Source of the DNA: an uncultured Mycoplasmatota bacterium
Lineage (GTDB): Bacteria > Bacillota_I > Bacilli_A > RF39 > UBA660
Direction of reading: 5' to 3'
Assembly (NCBI GenBank): GCA_946494435.1
Contig: CAMMBO010000002.1
Coordinates: forward strand, 1 to 45,800
DNA: 45,800 bases
Shown here: positions 28,138-36,581 of the stretch, one piece after another
How the letters are laid out: the number at the start of each line of letters is the position of its first letter
Position numbering within the stretch: the first letter of the stretch is position 1
Position numbers and translations under genes: made by a program
Notes under the pieces: generated by a model
What the model was told of the DNA's origin: nothing
Database searches by the model: none
The model's input: only the letters and a program-made list of their open reading frames with translations

Positions 28138-28701
28138 ATGAAAGAGATAATTAAAAACAATATTATAAATTATGAATTAATAAGAATTAGACAAAACACA
28201 CCTGTATTAGAGCATTTAAAAAAATATAATTTTTCTTTTAGATTAAAGCAAGTTTCACCTGAATTATTAGAACAATTAAAAAATTCTGATCATCTTATTG
28301 ATATGAAATATGGAAACTTTATTGCTGGATATGGAAGATTAAAAAGTGAATCTTTTAGATCTAGTGGTGGTTTAAAAATCTCTGATTCTAAAGAAAATAT
28401 TCTTGGTTCATTTATAATCGAAGAGAAAAGAATAATATACGATGCATTTCAACCTTTTTACAAAGAAAGAGATTCATATGTATATATGTATGGAACAGAA
28501 TTTTATACTGATATGTCAATGTTAGATGTATTAAAAGAAGAATTAAATCGAAAAAGACAATATTTAATTTATATGGGTGAAAAAGTAAATGGCTGTAAAT
28601 CGGAATCTCAATTCCACGAAGTATCTAAAGAAGAATTATTAGAATATGCTCAAAATCGTGAAAAAGGTGAATATTCTTTAAAAAAAAGAAGATATTATTA
28701 A
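28138..28701 (+). CDS. Unknown protein inserted into the cupin gene
   Basis: 187 residues from ATG 28138, which has GGAGG at 28125-28129. The longer frame back to TTG 28081 is rejected because that stretch is the promoter itself. The protein is soluble, charged and Tyr-rich, with no signal peptide or membrane segment. It includes NFSFRLKQVSPELLEQL near 30-50, GNFIAGYGRLKSESFRSSGG near 60-80, and a basic tail (EKGEYSLKKRRYY). I do not recognise the family. It carries its own consensus promoter and lies between the two halves of a cupin gene, which suggests it arrived as a unit. No transposase or terminal repeats are visible. Confidence 0.75.
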   Translation: MKEIIKNNIINYELIRIRQNTPVLEHLKKYNFSFRLKQVSPELLEQLKNSDHLIDMKYGNFIAGYGRLKSESFRSSGGLKISDSKENILGSFIIEEKRIIYDAFQPFYKERDSYVYMYGTEFYTDMSMLDVLKEELNRKRQYLIYMGEKVNGCKSESQFHEVSKEELLEYAQNREKGEYSLKKRRYY

Positions 28702-28751
28702 TATTCACATTGACGTTTTAATGATACACTACTAAGTTGTCAAAAATAATT

Positions 28752-28861
28752 TAGATTTGTGCCAAGGAAAATTCTTTGGAAGTTTGTAAAATGGAGAAAA
28801 TGCATCTAATGAATGGTGAGAGAAAGTTAAAGATGAAGAATATGAAAAGTTAGGAGAATAA
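28752..28861 (+). pseudogene. Detached C-terminal remnant of the cupin gene
   Basis: The frame GGA GAA AAT GCA TCT AAT GAA TGG, a TGA, and then GAG AAA GTT through to TTA GGA GAA TAA reads GENASNEW*EKVKDEEYEKLGE. This matches the usual cupin ending GENxxNEWLExVSDEEYxKL with one nonsense codon. Just upstream, GCCAAGGAAAATTCT (AKENS) may be the start of the same block, now out of frame. The remnant is followed by the SGNH gene start at 28865, as expected for the original operon. Confidence 0.75.
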
Positions 28862-28864
28862 ACA

Positions 28865-29515
28865 ATGCAACAAGTTAGAATTTTATGCTATGGTGATTCT
28901 AATACCTGGGGATACATTTCTTCTAGTAATCATCTAAGATATGGCAATGATAAAAGATGGACTAAAGTTTTAGCAAATCTTTTAGGAAATAATTTTGAAA
29001 TAATAGAAGAAGGGTTAAATAGTAGAACCTTAATATCCAATGATTTAAGACCTGGTAAGGAAGGGAAAAATGGTTATGAATATTTAATACCTTGTTTAGA
29101 TACACATGATCCAATAGATTTGGTTATACTAATGCTAGGCACTAATGAGTTAAAAAATACGTATAATAAGTCAGCTTTAGAAATTGGTAAAATATTAGAA
29201 GAGTATTTTATTAAAACTATTTTAAATAGAAAGTCTCAATTTAAGGAAAGTTATCCTAAATTATTGATAGTGACACCACCAGTTATAAATGAATATACAG
29301 AGTACTGTAAGAAAGATAATAAATACTTAGGAGCAACTGAAAAATCAAAACAATTAAATACAATATATGAAAATCTTGCGAAAAAATATAACTGTTATTT
29401 CCTAAATAATGATGGTTTAGATGTTGGTATAGATGGAGTTCATTTAACAGAAGAAAGTCATAAAAAATTAGCAGAATTATTGTATAATAAAATAAAAGAT
29501 ATTTATATTAATTAA
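28865..29515 (+). CDS. SGNH/GDSL-type hydrolase
   Basis: 216 residues. The start is preceded by AGGAG at 28853-28857. Block I is CYGDSNTWG (residues 8-16, nucleophile Ser12); block II has EGLNSRT; block III is LGTNELK near 98, with the oxyanion-hole Asn; block V is DGVHLTEESH near 194, supplying the Asp/His pair. All four catalytic blocks are intact. The protein lacks a signal peptide, so it acts in the cytoplasm, most like the acyl-esterase/arylesterase branch of the family. It is part of the MerR-promoter operon and may also be read from the strong inserted promoter at 28081. Confidence 0.92.
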   Translation: MQQVRILCYGDSNTWGYISSSNHLRYGNDKRWTKVLANLLGNNFEIIEEGLNSRTLISNDLRPGKEGKNGYEYLIPCLDTHDPIDLVILMLGTNELKNTYNKSALEIGKILEEYFIKTILNRKSQFKESYPKLLIVTPPVINEYTEYCKKDNKYLGATEKSKQLNTIYENLAKKYNCYFLNNDGLDVGIDGVHLTEESHKKLAELLYNKIKDIYIN

Positions 29516-29528
29516 GGGAGGAAAAAAT

Positions 29529-30416
29529 ATGGAAAAATCAAAAGTATATTTTATTAAGTAGATAACTCCTGAAAATATTATTAAGGCATATAATGCTATT
29601 GGAAAGAAATTAGAAGGAAATGTTGCAGTTAAAATGCATTCTGGAGAGAAAGGTAATAAGAACTACCTAAGACCAGAGTTTGTTAAAGATGTTATTAATT
29701 ATGTTAGTGGTACAGTAGTAGAATGTAATACTGCTTATGAAGGTGCTAGAAACTCTACAGAAAAACATCTTGAATTAATTAAAGAACATGAGTGGGAGAA
29801 ATATTTTCCATTTGATTTATTAGATAGAGAAGGACCTGATATGGAACTAGATATTCCAAGTGGTAAAGTCTTAAAGAAAAACTATGTAGGAAAAGACTTA
29901 GCAAAGTATGATTCTCTACTTGTTTTATCTCATTTTAAAGGACATGCTATGGGAGGATATGGTGGAGCTTTAAAACAATTATCTATTGGTTGTGCTTCAA
30001 GTGCTGGTAAAACATTAATTCATACAGCAGGAAAGGAAACTGACCAAACAAAACTATGGGATAACTTACCAGAACAAGATAAATTCTTAGAAGCAATGGC
30101 AGATGCTGCTAGTTCTATAGTAGATTATTTTAAAGGTAATGCCGTTTACATTAATGTTATGAAAAACATTTCTGTTGATTGTGACTGTGATGGCAATGCA
30201 TCAGACCCTTGTATGAAGGATATTGGAATACTTGCATCTCTTGACCCTGTAGCAGTAGATCAAGCTTGTTTAGATTTAGTATATAATTCAAATGACTCTG
30301 GTAGAGATAAATTAATAGAGCGAATTGAATCACGTCATGGTGTTCATACTATAGAAGCTGCTTACGACTTAGGCGTAGGTAACCGTGAATATGAACTTAT
30401 TGATTTAGATAAATAG
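29529..30416 (+). pseudogene. DUF362 (ferredoxin-like) protein with a nonsense codon at position 11
   Basis: From ATG 29529, with an excellent AGGGAGG site at 29514-29520, the frame reads MEKSKVYFIK, then TAG, then ITPENIIKAYNAIGKKLEG and onward to 30416 without further stops. Downstream blocks (GNVAVKMHSGEKGNKNYLRPEF, quoted in part; CNTAYEGARNSTEKH; SHFKGHAMGGYGGALKQLSIG; CDCDGNASDPCMKDIG; DPVAVDQACLDL) are those of DUF362 proteins, which bind an Fe-S cluster through such Cys clusters. One base change (for example GAG or CAG to TAG) would explain the stop. Re-initiation at ATG 29634 would lose about 35 residues and has no ribosome site. Confidence 0.88.
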
Positions 30417-30417
30417 T

Positions 30418-30465
30418 AAAAAAACATAGACTTGACTGTATGTCAAAGAAATCTATGTTTTTTTT
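30418..30465 (+). terminator. Rho-independent terminator of the decayed operon
   Basis: AAAACATAGA at 30421-30430 pairs with TCTATGTTTT at 30452-30461, with an inner TTGAC/GTCAA stem, and ends in eight T residues (30458-30465). It isolates the CRISPR locus from upstream transcription. Confidence 0.8.
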
Positions 30466-30466
30466 C

Positions 30467-30494
30467 TTGCATTATTTTAATTATATGATATGAT
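30467..30494 (+). promoter_or_regulatory. cas operon promoter candidate
   Basis: TTGCAT at 30467-30472, a 16-base spacer, then TATGAT at 30489-30494 with TG at 30486-30487 (extended -10). Transcription from here would run through about 145 bases antisense to the whole tracrRNA before reaching cas9. Confidence 0.5.
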
Positions 30495-30510
30495 TTAACT
30501 AAGAGTTAAT

Positions 30511-30536
30511 AAAAATAAAAAACTGCCTAAGCAGTT
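30511..30536 (-). terminator. tracrRNA terminator
   Basis: On the - strand AACTGC-TTAG-GCAGTT (30536 to 30521) is followed by a T-rich tail. The stem is perfect. Confidence 0.85.
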
Positions 30537-30608
30537 GAACACATAAGTGAGCATTTAGGGTAAAACCTTTATTTTAACTCTCTATGTCATCTTAAATGGT
30601 ATTAAGAC
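30512..30608 (-). ncRNA. tracrRNA of the type II-A CRISPR system
   Basis: The + strand at 30571-30608 is a degenerate copy of the CRISPR repeat, so the - strand transcript carries the anti-repeat. Read 5' to 3', the RNA begins GUCUUAAUACCAUUUAAG, pairs with the crRNA repeat, and continues with AGUUAAAAUAA, identical to the segment after the bulge in S. pyogenes tracrRNA. A short GGU-UUU-ACC nexus stem, a CAC-UUAU-GUG stem and the terminal AACUGC/GCAGUU hairpin follow. The lower stem GUUUUA:UAAAAU and a GA/GAG-type bulge are the Cas9 recognition features. The length is about 97 nt. The start is estimated from the promoter. Confidence 0.9.
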
Positions 30609-30614
30609 AATTAC

Positions 30615-30644
30615 ATAGTATCATAGAAGTAGGAGGTATGTCAA
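30615..30644 (-). promoter_or_regulatory. tracrRNA promoter
   Basis: On the - strand, TTGACA (30644-30639), an 18-base spacer, then TACTAT (30620-30615) preceded by TG one base upstream. The predicted start falls at the first base of the anti-repeat. The -35 overlaps the start region of cas9. Confidence 0.7.
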
Positions 30645-30646
30645 TA

Positions 30647-33600
30647 GTGAAAAAATATAATATTGGTCTAGATATTGGTACAACATCAGTAGGTTGGGCT
30701 GTAGTAGATGATGAAAATTTTAAAATAATTAGAAAAGGGAATAAAGCTTTATGGGGAGTAAGACTTTTTGAAGAAGCTAAAACAGCATCAGAAAGAAGAA
30801 ATTTTAGAAGTACTAGGCGTAGATATGATAGAAGAAGATATAGAATTAAACTTTTACAAGAAGAGTTTTGCGATGAAATAAATAAAGTTGATAAAGATTT
30901 TTTTCAGAAATTACAGGAATCTAAATATAATGAAATAGATAATCAAAATAAAAAAATTAAATTAGCAAAAGAGGAAAAAGAATTAATAAAAAAATACAAT
31001 GATAACTATAAAACTATATATCATTTAAGAGATAGATTAATTAAAGACTCTTCAAAAGAAGATATAAGGTTAGTTTATTTAGCAATTCATCATATAGTAA
31101 AATATAGAGGGAACTTTTTATATGGTAATTCTTCTTTTAATGTTAATAATTTAAATTTAAAAGAAAAGTTAAAAGAATTTTTAGACTCTTTACAAAATAA
31201 TATAGCAAAATTAGAGATTCCAGAAGATTATGAAAATTTGATAGAATTAGATAATTTATCAAGCTTATTATTAAATCCATCTAAAAATGATATTAAGGTT
31301 GGTATTAAAGAAGCTTTTCTAAATATTACTAATAAACAATTTTCAACAGAATTAGGTAAAGCTTTAGTAGGTAATAAATTTAGTGTTAATAAGTTATTTA
31401 TGCTTGAAGATGAAGATGCAAAAATGGAAATTAATTTTAATGGTACAGATTATGATGATAAATATAATGAATTAGAAAATTTAATTGGTGATAAATTAGA
31501 GTCTTTAGAATTATTAAAAGAATTATATGATACTATCTTTTTAAAAAGATTATTTAAAGGAAGCAATAACTCTAGTATTTCTGAATTAATGGTACAAAGA
31601 TACAATCAACATAGAAAGGATTTAAAATTATTAAAAGAATTATTTGATAATAATAGAGAGTTATATAATAAGTTATTTAGAACTAAAAAAGACTTGTGTT
31701 TGTATGATAGATATATTACTAATAAGATAACTAATGAAGAATTTATAAGGGAATTAAAAAAATTATTAGAAAAGTTATTTGATTCTAATATAGAACAAAA
31801 ATATAAAAATCAATATGAACTAGAAATGGTAAACAGAATGGATAATGGAGATTTTCTACCTCGAATTACTGATACAGAAAATGGTAAATACCCATATCAA
31901 TTAAATAAAGATGAATTAATTAAAATTATAGAGAATCAAGGCAAGTATTATCCATTTCTATTAAATAAAACAGATGATGATATATATAGAATAGTAAAAC
32001 TATTAGAATTTAAAATTCCTTATTATGTAGGACCATTAGTATCTGATAAACAAAGTAAATTTGCATGGATGGAAAGAAAAGTTGATAATGTTAGGATTAC
32101 ACCATATAATTTTGATGAAGTAATAGATAAAGAAAAAACAGCAGAAAAATTTATAAAAAGAATGATATCTCATTGTACATATTTATTAGATGAATATGCT
32201 TTACCTAATAATTCTATTTATTATTCAAGATACAAAGTATTAAATGAGTTAAAACAGATTAAAGTAAATGATAAAACTTTAACAAATGAACAACAACAAA
32301 AAATTATTAAAGAATTATTTGAAAAGACAAGTGGTACTATTACTAATAAAAAGTTTATAGATTATTTACGTAATCAAAATGATTTTGAAATGTATGATGA
32401 ATTTACTGTAAGAGGTTATTCTGCTGATAATAAATTTGCTAACAATCTTCAATCATATTATGATTTCTTTGGTCCAAGTGGAATATTTGAAAACACAAAT
32501 TATACCGAAGAAGATGCAGATCAAATTATTGAATGGGTTACTATTTTTGATGATAAAGATATTTTAGAAAATAAAGTTAGAGATGCTTATAAGAACTTAT
32601 CTGATAAAAAGATAAAAGCTATTTTAACAAAGAAATATAGTGGATGGGGTAATTTATCTAAAAAATTATTGTCTACTAAATATTATAAAGATAAAGAAAC
32701 AGAAACCTATAAATCTATCATAGATTTAATGCAAGAAACAGATGAAAATTTTATGCAAATTATTAATAATGATAAGTATAACTTTCAACAAATGATAAAA
32801 GAGCATAATAATGTAAAAGGTAATGATAAATTAAGTTATGAAGTTGTAGATTTACTTGCTACTTCACCTGCTACTAAAAAGGGAATTTACCAAGCTTTAA
32901 AAATAGTTGATGAAATAGTTAATTACATGGGCTATGATCCTAAAAATATTATGATTGAAATGGCTAGAAGTGAAGAAGAGAAAAAACGTAAAGATGATAG
33001 AAAGAAATATTTGCAAGATCTATATAAAAATCAATCTAAAGAAATTGATAATTATAATAAACTAATGAGAGAGTTAAATGAACATGAGATAAATAACCAG
33101 AAATTATTCTTATATTTTATTCAAGAAGGTAAATGTCTATATAGTGGTAGACCATTAAATATAGAAGATTTAGATTCTTATGAAATAGATCATATTATTC
33201 CAAGAACTTTAATTAAAGATGATTCTATTGATAATAAAGCTTTAGTAATTAGAGAGTATAATCAGGAAAAAGCTGCTAATTATGTATTGCCAAGTAAATT
33301 TAGAAGTGAAGTTAATAAAAAATGGTGGACAAGATTAAAGAAAATTGGATTAATGTCTCCTAAAAAGTTTCATAATTTAGTTAGAGATAAATATAGTGAT
33401 GAAGATATAGCAGGTTTTATTAATCGACAATTAGTAGAAACTAGACAAATTGCAAAACATGTTGCCAATATTTTAAATAATTATTATAAAAATACAAAAG
33501 TTGTTTATTTAAAAGCCAATTTATCTCATAATTATCGCGAAAGATATGATTTATTTAAATTTAGGGATATCAATGATTATCACCATGCCCATGATGCCTA

Positions 33601-34654
33601 TTTAGCAGCCGTTTTAGGTGAATATAAAGAAAAGTATATGAAGAAAAATATTAATTTTGAAATGGTAAAAGAGTTAAACAATAGATTAAGAGAATTGGGG
33701 CAATATAAGTCTTTAAAATATGGATATGTTATTAATAGTTTAGATGATAATGCTAGTGATATAGTAAATGATATTATTGATAGTCTAGTAGATGAAAAGA
33801 CAGGGGAAGTGTTGTTTGATGCTCATGAGTTTAATAAAATAGTAGAAGATACTTTATATAGAAATGATATTTTAGTAAGTAGAAAGACAGAAATTAGAAG
33901 TGGAAAGTTTTTTAAAGAAACTATTTATCCAAAAGGGAAAGGTAATATTGCAATTAAAGAAAATATGTCAGTTGATTTATATGGAGGTTATTCAAATATG
34001 GAAACTGCATATTTGTGTTTAGTACAATATAAAGGTAAAAAGAAATTAATAGGTATTCCTATGAGTGTAGCGGTAATATCTAAAAAGGATAAACTATCAA
34101 AGTCAAAATTTATTAAAGAACATTTAAATTTAAAAGAAAATGAAGATATAACTATATTAAAAGATAATATTCCGTATGAAACAGAAATTATATATAAAAA
34201 TCAAAATATATACTTAAAAGGCTTTAGTGTGAGTCATAAGAATTGTGAGTTATCTAATGCAAGACAATTGAAAATAAGAAAGGAATATATGATAAAGTGG
34301 AAGAAGGCATTAGAATATATATTAAATAATAATAAGGATTATGAAATGGAAGCGATAAAATATAGTGATGATATTGTAAATTATTTATTATCTTTAGAAA
34401 ATGAATATCCTTTATTTGCAAAAGAAATTACACGAATTAGAGAAAAGTTAGATTTATTTGAATTAACTTTACAAGATAAAAAAAGAATAATAGTTGAATT
34501 GTTTAAACTTTTCCATTGCAATAGTGTAAATGCCAATTTATCTTCTTATAATTTAGGAGATAGAATTGGTAGATTGTCTGGAAATAATGTTACTACAGGA
34601 GTTATATTTAATAAATCTGTAACTGGTATAAAGGAATCTTTTTATGAGTTTTAG
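30647..34654 (+). CDS. cas9: CRISPR-associated endonuclease Cas9 (type II-A)
   Basis: 1335 residues from GTG 30647, which is ten bases after AGGAGG (30631-30636); ATG 30638 is too close to that site. RuvC-I is NIGLDIGTTSVGWAV (catalytic Asp8), followed by the Arg-rich bridge helix FRSTRRRYDRRRYRIKLL. RuvC-II is MIEMAR near 763, HNH is YEIDHIIPRTL near 847 (catalytic His), and RuvC-III is YHHAHDAYLAAVLGEY near 981. The C-terminal PAM-interacting part ends KSVTGIKESFYEF, as in SpCas9-type proteins. Both nuclease sites are intact. It cuts DNA matching crRNA when loaded with tracrRNA and crRNA. The stop overlaps cas1 by 11 bases. PAM preference cannot be read from sequence alone. Confidence 0.98.
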   Translation: MKKYNIGLDIGTTSVGWAVVDDENFKIIRKGNKALWGVRLFEEAKTASERRNFRSTRRRYDRRRYRIKLLQEEFCDEINKVDKDFFQKLQESKYNEIDNQNKKIKLAKEEKELIKKYNDNYKTIYHLRDRLIKDSSKEDIRLVYLAIHHIVKYRGNFLYGNSSFNVNNLNLKEKLKEFLDSLQNNIAKLEIPEDYENLIELDNLSSLLLNPSKNDIKVGIKEAFLNITNKQFSTELGKALVGNKFSVNKLFMLEDEDAKMEINFNGTDYDDKYNELENLIGDKLESLELLKELYDTIFLKRLFKGSNNSSISELMVQRYNQHRKDLKLLKELFDNNRELYNKLFRTKKDLCLYDRYITNKITNEEFIRELKKLLEKLFDSNIEQKYKNQYELEMVNRMDNGDFLPRITDTENGKYPYQLNKDELIKIIENQGKYYPFLLNKTDDDIYRIVKLLEFKIPYYVGPLVSDKQSKFAWMERKVDNVRITPYNFDEVIDKEKTAEKFIKRMISHCTYLLDEYALPNNSIYYSRYKVLNELKQIKVNDKTLTNEQQQKIIKELFEKTSGTITNKKFIDYLRNQNDFEMYDEFTVRGYSADNKFANNLQSYYDFFGPSGIFENTNYTEEDADQIIEWVTIFDDKDILENKVRDAYKNLSDKKIKAILTKKYSGWGNLSKKLLSTKYYKDKETETYKSIIDLMQETDENFMQIINNDKYNFQQMIKEHNNVKGNDKLSYEVVDLLATSPATKKGIYQALKIVDEIVNYMGYDPKNIMIEMARSEEEKKRKDDRKKYLQDLYKNQSKEIDNYNKLMRELNEHEINNQKLFLYFIQEGKCLYSGRPLNIEDLDSYEIDHIIPRTLIKDDSIDNKALVIREYNQEKAANYVLPSKFRSEVNKKWWTRLKKIGLMSPKKFHNLVRDKYSDEDIAGFINRQLVETRQIAKHVANILNNYYKNTKVVYLKANLSHNYRERYDLFKFRDINDYHHAHDAYLAAVLGEYKEKYMKKNINFEMVKELNNRLRELGQYKSLKYGYVINSLDDNASDIVNDIIDSLVDEKTGEVLFDAHEFNKIVEDTLYRNDILVSRKTEIRSGKFFKETIYPKGKGNIAIKENMSVDLYGGYSNMETAYLCLVQYKGKKKLIGIPMSVAVISKKDKLSKSKFIKEHLNLKENEDITILKDNIPYETEIIYKNQNIYLKGFSVSHKNCELSNARQLKIRKEYMIKWKKALEYILNNNKDYEMEAIKYSDDIVNYLLSLENEYPLFAKEITRIREKLDLFELTLQDKKRIIVELFKLFHCNSVNANLSSYNLGDRIGRLSGNNVTTGVIFNKSVTGIKESFYEF

Positions 34655-35516
34655 AACTGTAGTTATAACAAAGCAATCCAAAATAAGTTATAAAAATAGA
34701 TTTCTAGTAGTAAAGCAGGAAAGTGAAGAAAAATTTATTCATTTGTCAGAAATAGATACTATTATTGTAGATTCAATATCTGTATCTATTTCTGCTTATT
34801 TATTAAAGGAACTTTCTGATAATAAAATTAATATTATTTTTTGTGATGAGAAGCATAATCCGTTTGGAGAACTTTCTTCTTATTATTCAAGGCATAACAC
34901 AAGTAAACAGATAAATGAACAGATAAAATGGAAAAAATTATCAAAAGATATGTTATGGGTAAAAATAATAGAGAATAAAATTTTAAATCAAGCAAGGTTA
35001 TTAAAAAAAATAAAATCATCTAAATATAAATTACTGTTAAGCTATATTGATGAAATAAAAATTGGTGATAAAACTAATAGGGAAGGTCATGCAGCAAAGG
35101 TGTATTTTAATGAACTATTTGGTAAGAACTTTTCAAGAAATGATAGTAATGATATAAATGCAGCATTAAATTATGGTTATGCAGTTTTGTTATCAACATT
35201 TAATAAAGAAATAGTAAGTAATGGTTATTTAACTCAACTAGGAATACATCATAAAAATGAGTTTAATGAGTTTAATTTAACTTGTGATATGATGGAACCT
35301 TTTAGAATTATTATTGATAATTTTGTTTATTATAATAAAGAAAGAAAATTTGATAGTTCTTATAAGCTTGATATCGTTAATATATTTAATAATACATATA
35401 AGTATTTAGGGAAAAAATATGTTTTGAAAGATATTATTAAAATGTATGTAAAAAATACATTAGATGCTATTAATGATATAAAAAAATATAAAGGATATGA
35501 ATATGATGAGGGATAG
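34644..35516 (+). CDS. cas1: CRISPR adaptation endonuclease/integrase Cas1 (type II)
   Basis: 290 residues, the normal size for II-A. The N-terminal beta domain (TVVITKQSKISYKNRFLVV) is followed by the helical catalytic domain. Metal ligands are Glu in REGHAAKVYFNELFG near 149, His in LTQLGIHHKNEFNEFNL near 205, and Asp/Glu in CDMMEPFR near 220. Cas1 with Cas2 integrates new spacers at the leader end. The start lies inside cas9, so the two are coupled. Confidence 0.97.
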   Translation: MSFRTVVITKQSKISYKNRFLVVKQESEEKFIHLSEIDTIIVDSISVSISAYLLKELSDNKINIIFCDEKHNPFGELSSYYSRHNTSKQINEQIKWKKLSKDMLWVKIIENKILNQARLLKKIKSSKYKLLLSYIDEIKIGDKTNREGHAAKVYFNELFGKNFSRNDSNDINAALNYGYAVLLSTFNKEIVSNGYLTQLGIHHKNEFNEFNLTCDMMEPFRIIIDNFVYYNKERKFDSSYKLDIVNIFNNTYKYLGKKYVLKDIIKMYVKNTLDAINDIKKYKGYEYDEG

Positions 35517-35826
35517 AGTAGTGAGAACAATTGTATTTTTTGATTTACCAAATGTCTATTTAAAAGATAAGAAAAATTATATTAAATTTCGAAAGTATTT
35601 ATTAAGTGAAGGCTTTATCATGATGCAAGAGTCTGTTTATTCAAAAATAGTAATGAATAATCAACAATCTGTTTTACTTTTAGAGCGTTTAAGAAAAAAT
35701 GCTCCTAAGAAAGGAATAATACAAGTGTTAACAATTACAGAAAAACAATATTCACAGATTGAATATATAATAGGTGAAAGTAATAGTAAAATAATTAACA
35801 CAGAAGATAGGTTAGTAATATTATGA
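35503..35826 (+). CDS. cas2: CRISPR adaptation protein Cas2
   Basis: 107 residues from ATG 35503, which is seven bases after AAGGA at 35491-35495; ATG 35497 is too close, and ATG 35506 is also possible. The ferredoxin-like core is clear: RTIVFFDLPNVYLKDKKNY, then FRKYLLSEGFIMMQESVYSK, then KKGIIQVLTITEKQYSQIEY, aligning block for block with S. pyogenes Cas2. It forms the dimeric core of the Cas1-Cas2 integrase. It overlaps cas1 at its start and csn2 at its end (ATGA). Confidence 0.95.
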   Translation: MMRDRVVRTIVFFDLPNVYLKDKKNYIKFRKYLLSEGFIMMQESVYSKIVMNNQQSVLLLERLRKNAPKKGIIQVLTITEKQYSQIEYIIGESNSKIINTEDRLVIL

Positions 35827-36500
35827 AATTAGAAATTAAATATTTAGATAATGATATAGATATAAAAGAAAATGAAGTATATGCTTTAGAAGTAGAAAAT
35901 AAAAATTATTTTTATAGAATAGTAAGGGATTTGCATAATATTAGCAATAATAATATTGTTGATGATATATATTTATCTGATGATAATAATAATGAAATTA
36001 ATTATTTTAATAAATTTAAAATATTTATTGATTTTTTTGATTTTAATTTTGATTCCAAAAAAATTACTAATGACATAATAAAGTATCTAAATAAAAATAT
36101 AAGTATAGAAGTAAAGGATTCTATATTGAATCAGTATAATAAAATTATTAAACTGTATAAGAAAGAACTAAATAATATAGATATTCCATTGATGATTGAA
36201 ACAGAAACAGATTCTGATAATATTACAAAATCATTAAAAATTAGTATTGAAGTTAAGCAGAATTTAATAGAAAATTTATTACTATTGATAGATATAGAAA
36301 ATATTTTGGGAACAAAGGATATACTTATATTTGTTAATTTAAAACAATATTTAACAAAAAATGAGTTAGAGGAATTATATAAATATAGTATATACAATGA
36401 GGTATCAATATTATTAATAGATTCACAATGTTATGGAGGAACATTAAATAATGAGAAAAAGCTTATTATAGATGAAAACTTGGATGAATTTATGATATAA
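35823..36500 (+). CDS. csn2: CRISPR adaptation protein Csn2 (subtype II-A marker)
   Basis: 225 residues, close to the 220 of streptococcal Csn2, with ATGA overlap with cas2. The order is a beta-rich start, a long helical middle (VKDSILNQYNKIIKLYKKEL), and a C-terminal core with LLLLIDIENILGTKDILIFVNLK and EVSILLIDSQ strands. This matches the degenerate P-loop fold of Csn2, which forms a ring around DNA ends during spacer capture. Overall identity to known Csn2 proteins is low by eye, but position, size and fold pattern agree. Its stop codon lies inside a TGATATAAT promoter element for the array. Confidence 0.88.
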   Translation: MKLEIKYLDNDIDIKENEVYALEVENKNYFYRIVRDLHNISNNNIVDDIYLSDDNNNEINYFNKFKIFIDFFDFNFDSKKITNDIIKYLNKNISIEVKDSILNQYNKIIKLYKKELNNIDIPLMIETETDSDNITKSLKISIEVKQNLIENLLLLIDIENILGTKDILIFVNLKQYLTKNELEELYKYSIYNEVSILLIDSQCYGGTLNNEKKLIIDENLDEFMI

Positions 36501-36501
36501 T
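36493..36501 (+). promoter_or_regulatory. CRISPR array promoter candidate 1, extended -10 TGATATAAT
   Basis: The same extended -10 as before hsdM, overlapping the csn2 stop. It would give about 74 bases of leader RNA before repeat 1. Confidence 0.45.
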
Positions 36502-36581
36502 GAGTTAAATTGATATAGATGAAATACCATTTGAATAATTATTTCTCTATGATAATTAAGACATTTCTAAAATAATTTGAG
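36501..36581 (+). promoter_or_regulatory. CRISPR leader with ATTTGAG anchoring sequence
   Basis: 81 bases between csn2 and repeat 1. The last seven, ATTTGAG (36575-36581), equal the leader-anchoring sequence that guides polarised spacer insertion in streptococcal II-A systems. A second promoter candidate (TTGAAT 36531-36536, 16 bases, TGA-TAATTA to 36558) lies inside. The leader fixes the array's transcription as + strand and repeat 1 as the newest end. Confidence 0.75.

Noticed and set aside
26893..29561. Stop-codon recoding (TAA in flavodoxin, TAG in DUF362).
   Set aside because: TAA, TAG and TGA all end other intact genes in the window, and the two cases involve different stops, so ordinary mutation is simpler.
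30596..30646. A 17-codon N-terminal extension of Cas9.
   Set aside because: It would overlap the tracrRNA anti-repeat and promoter; the protein from GTG 30647 starts like other Cas9 proteins (MKKYNIGLDIG).
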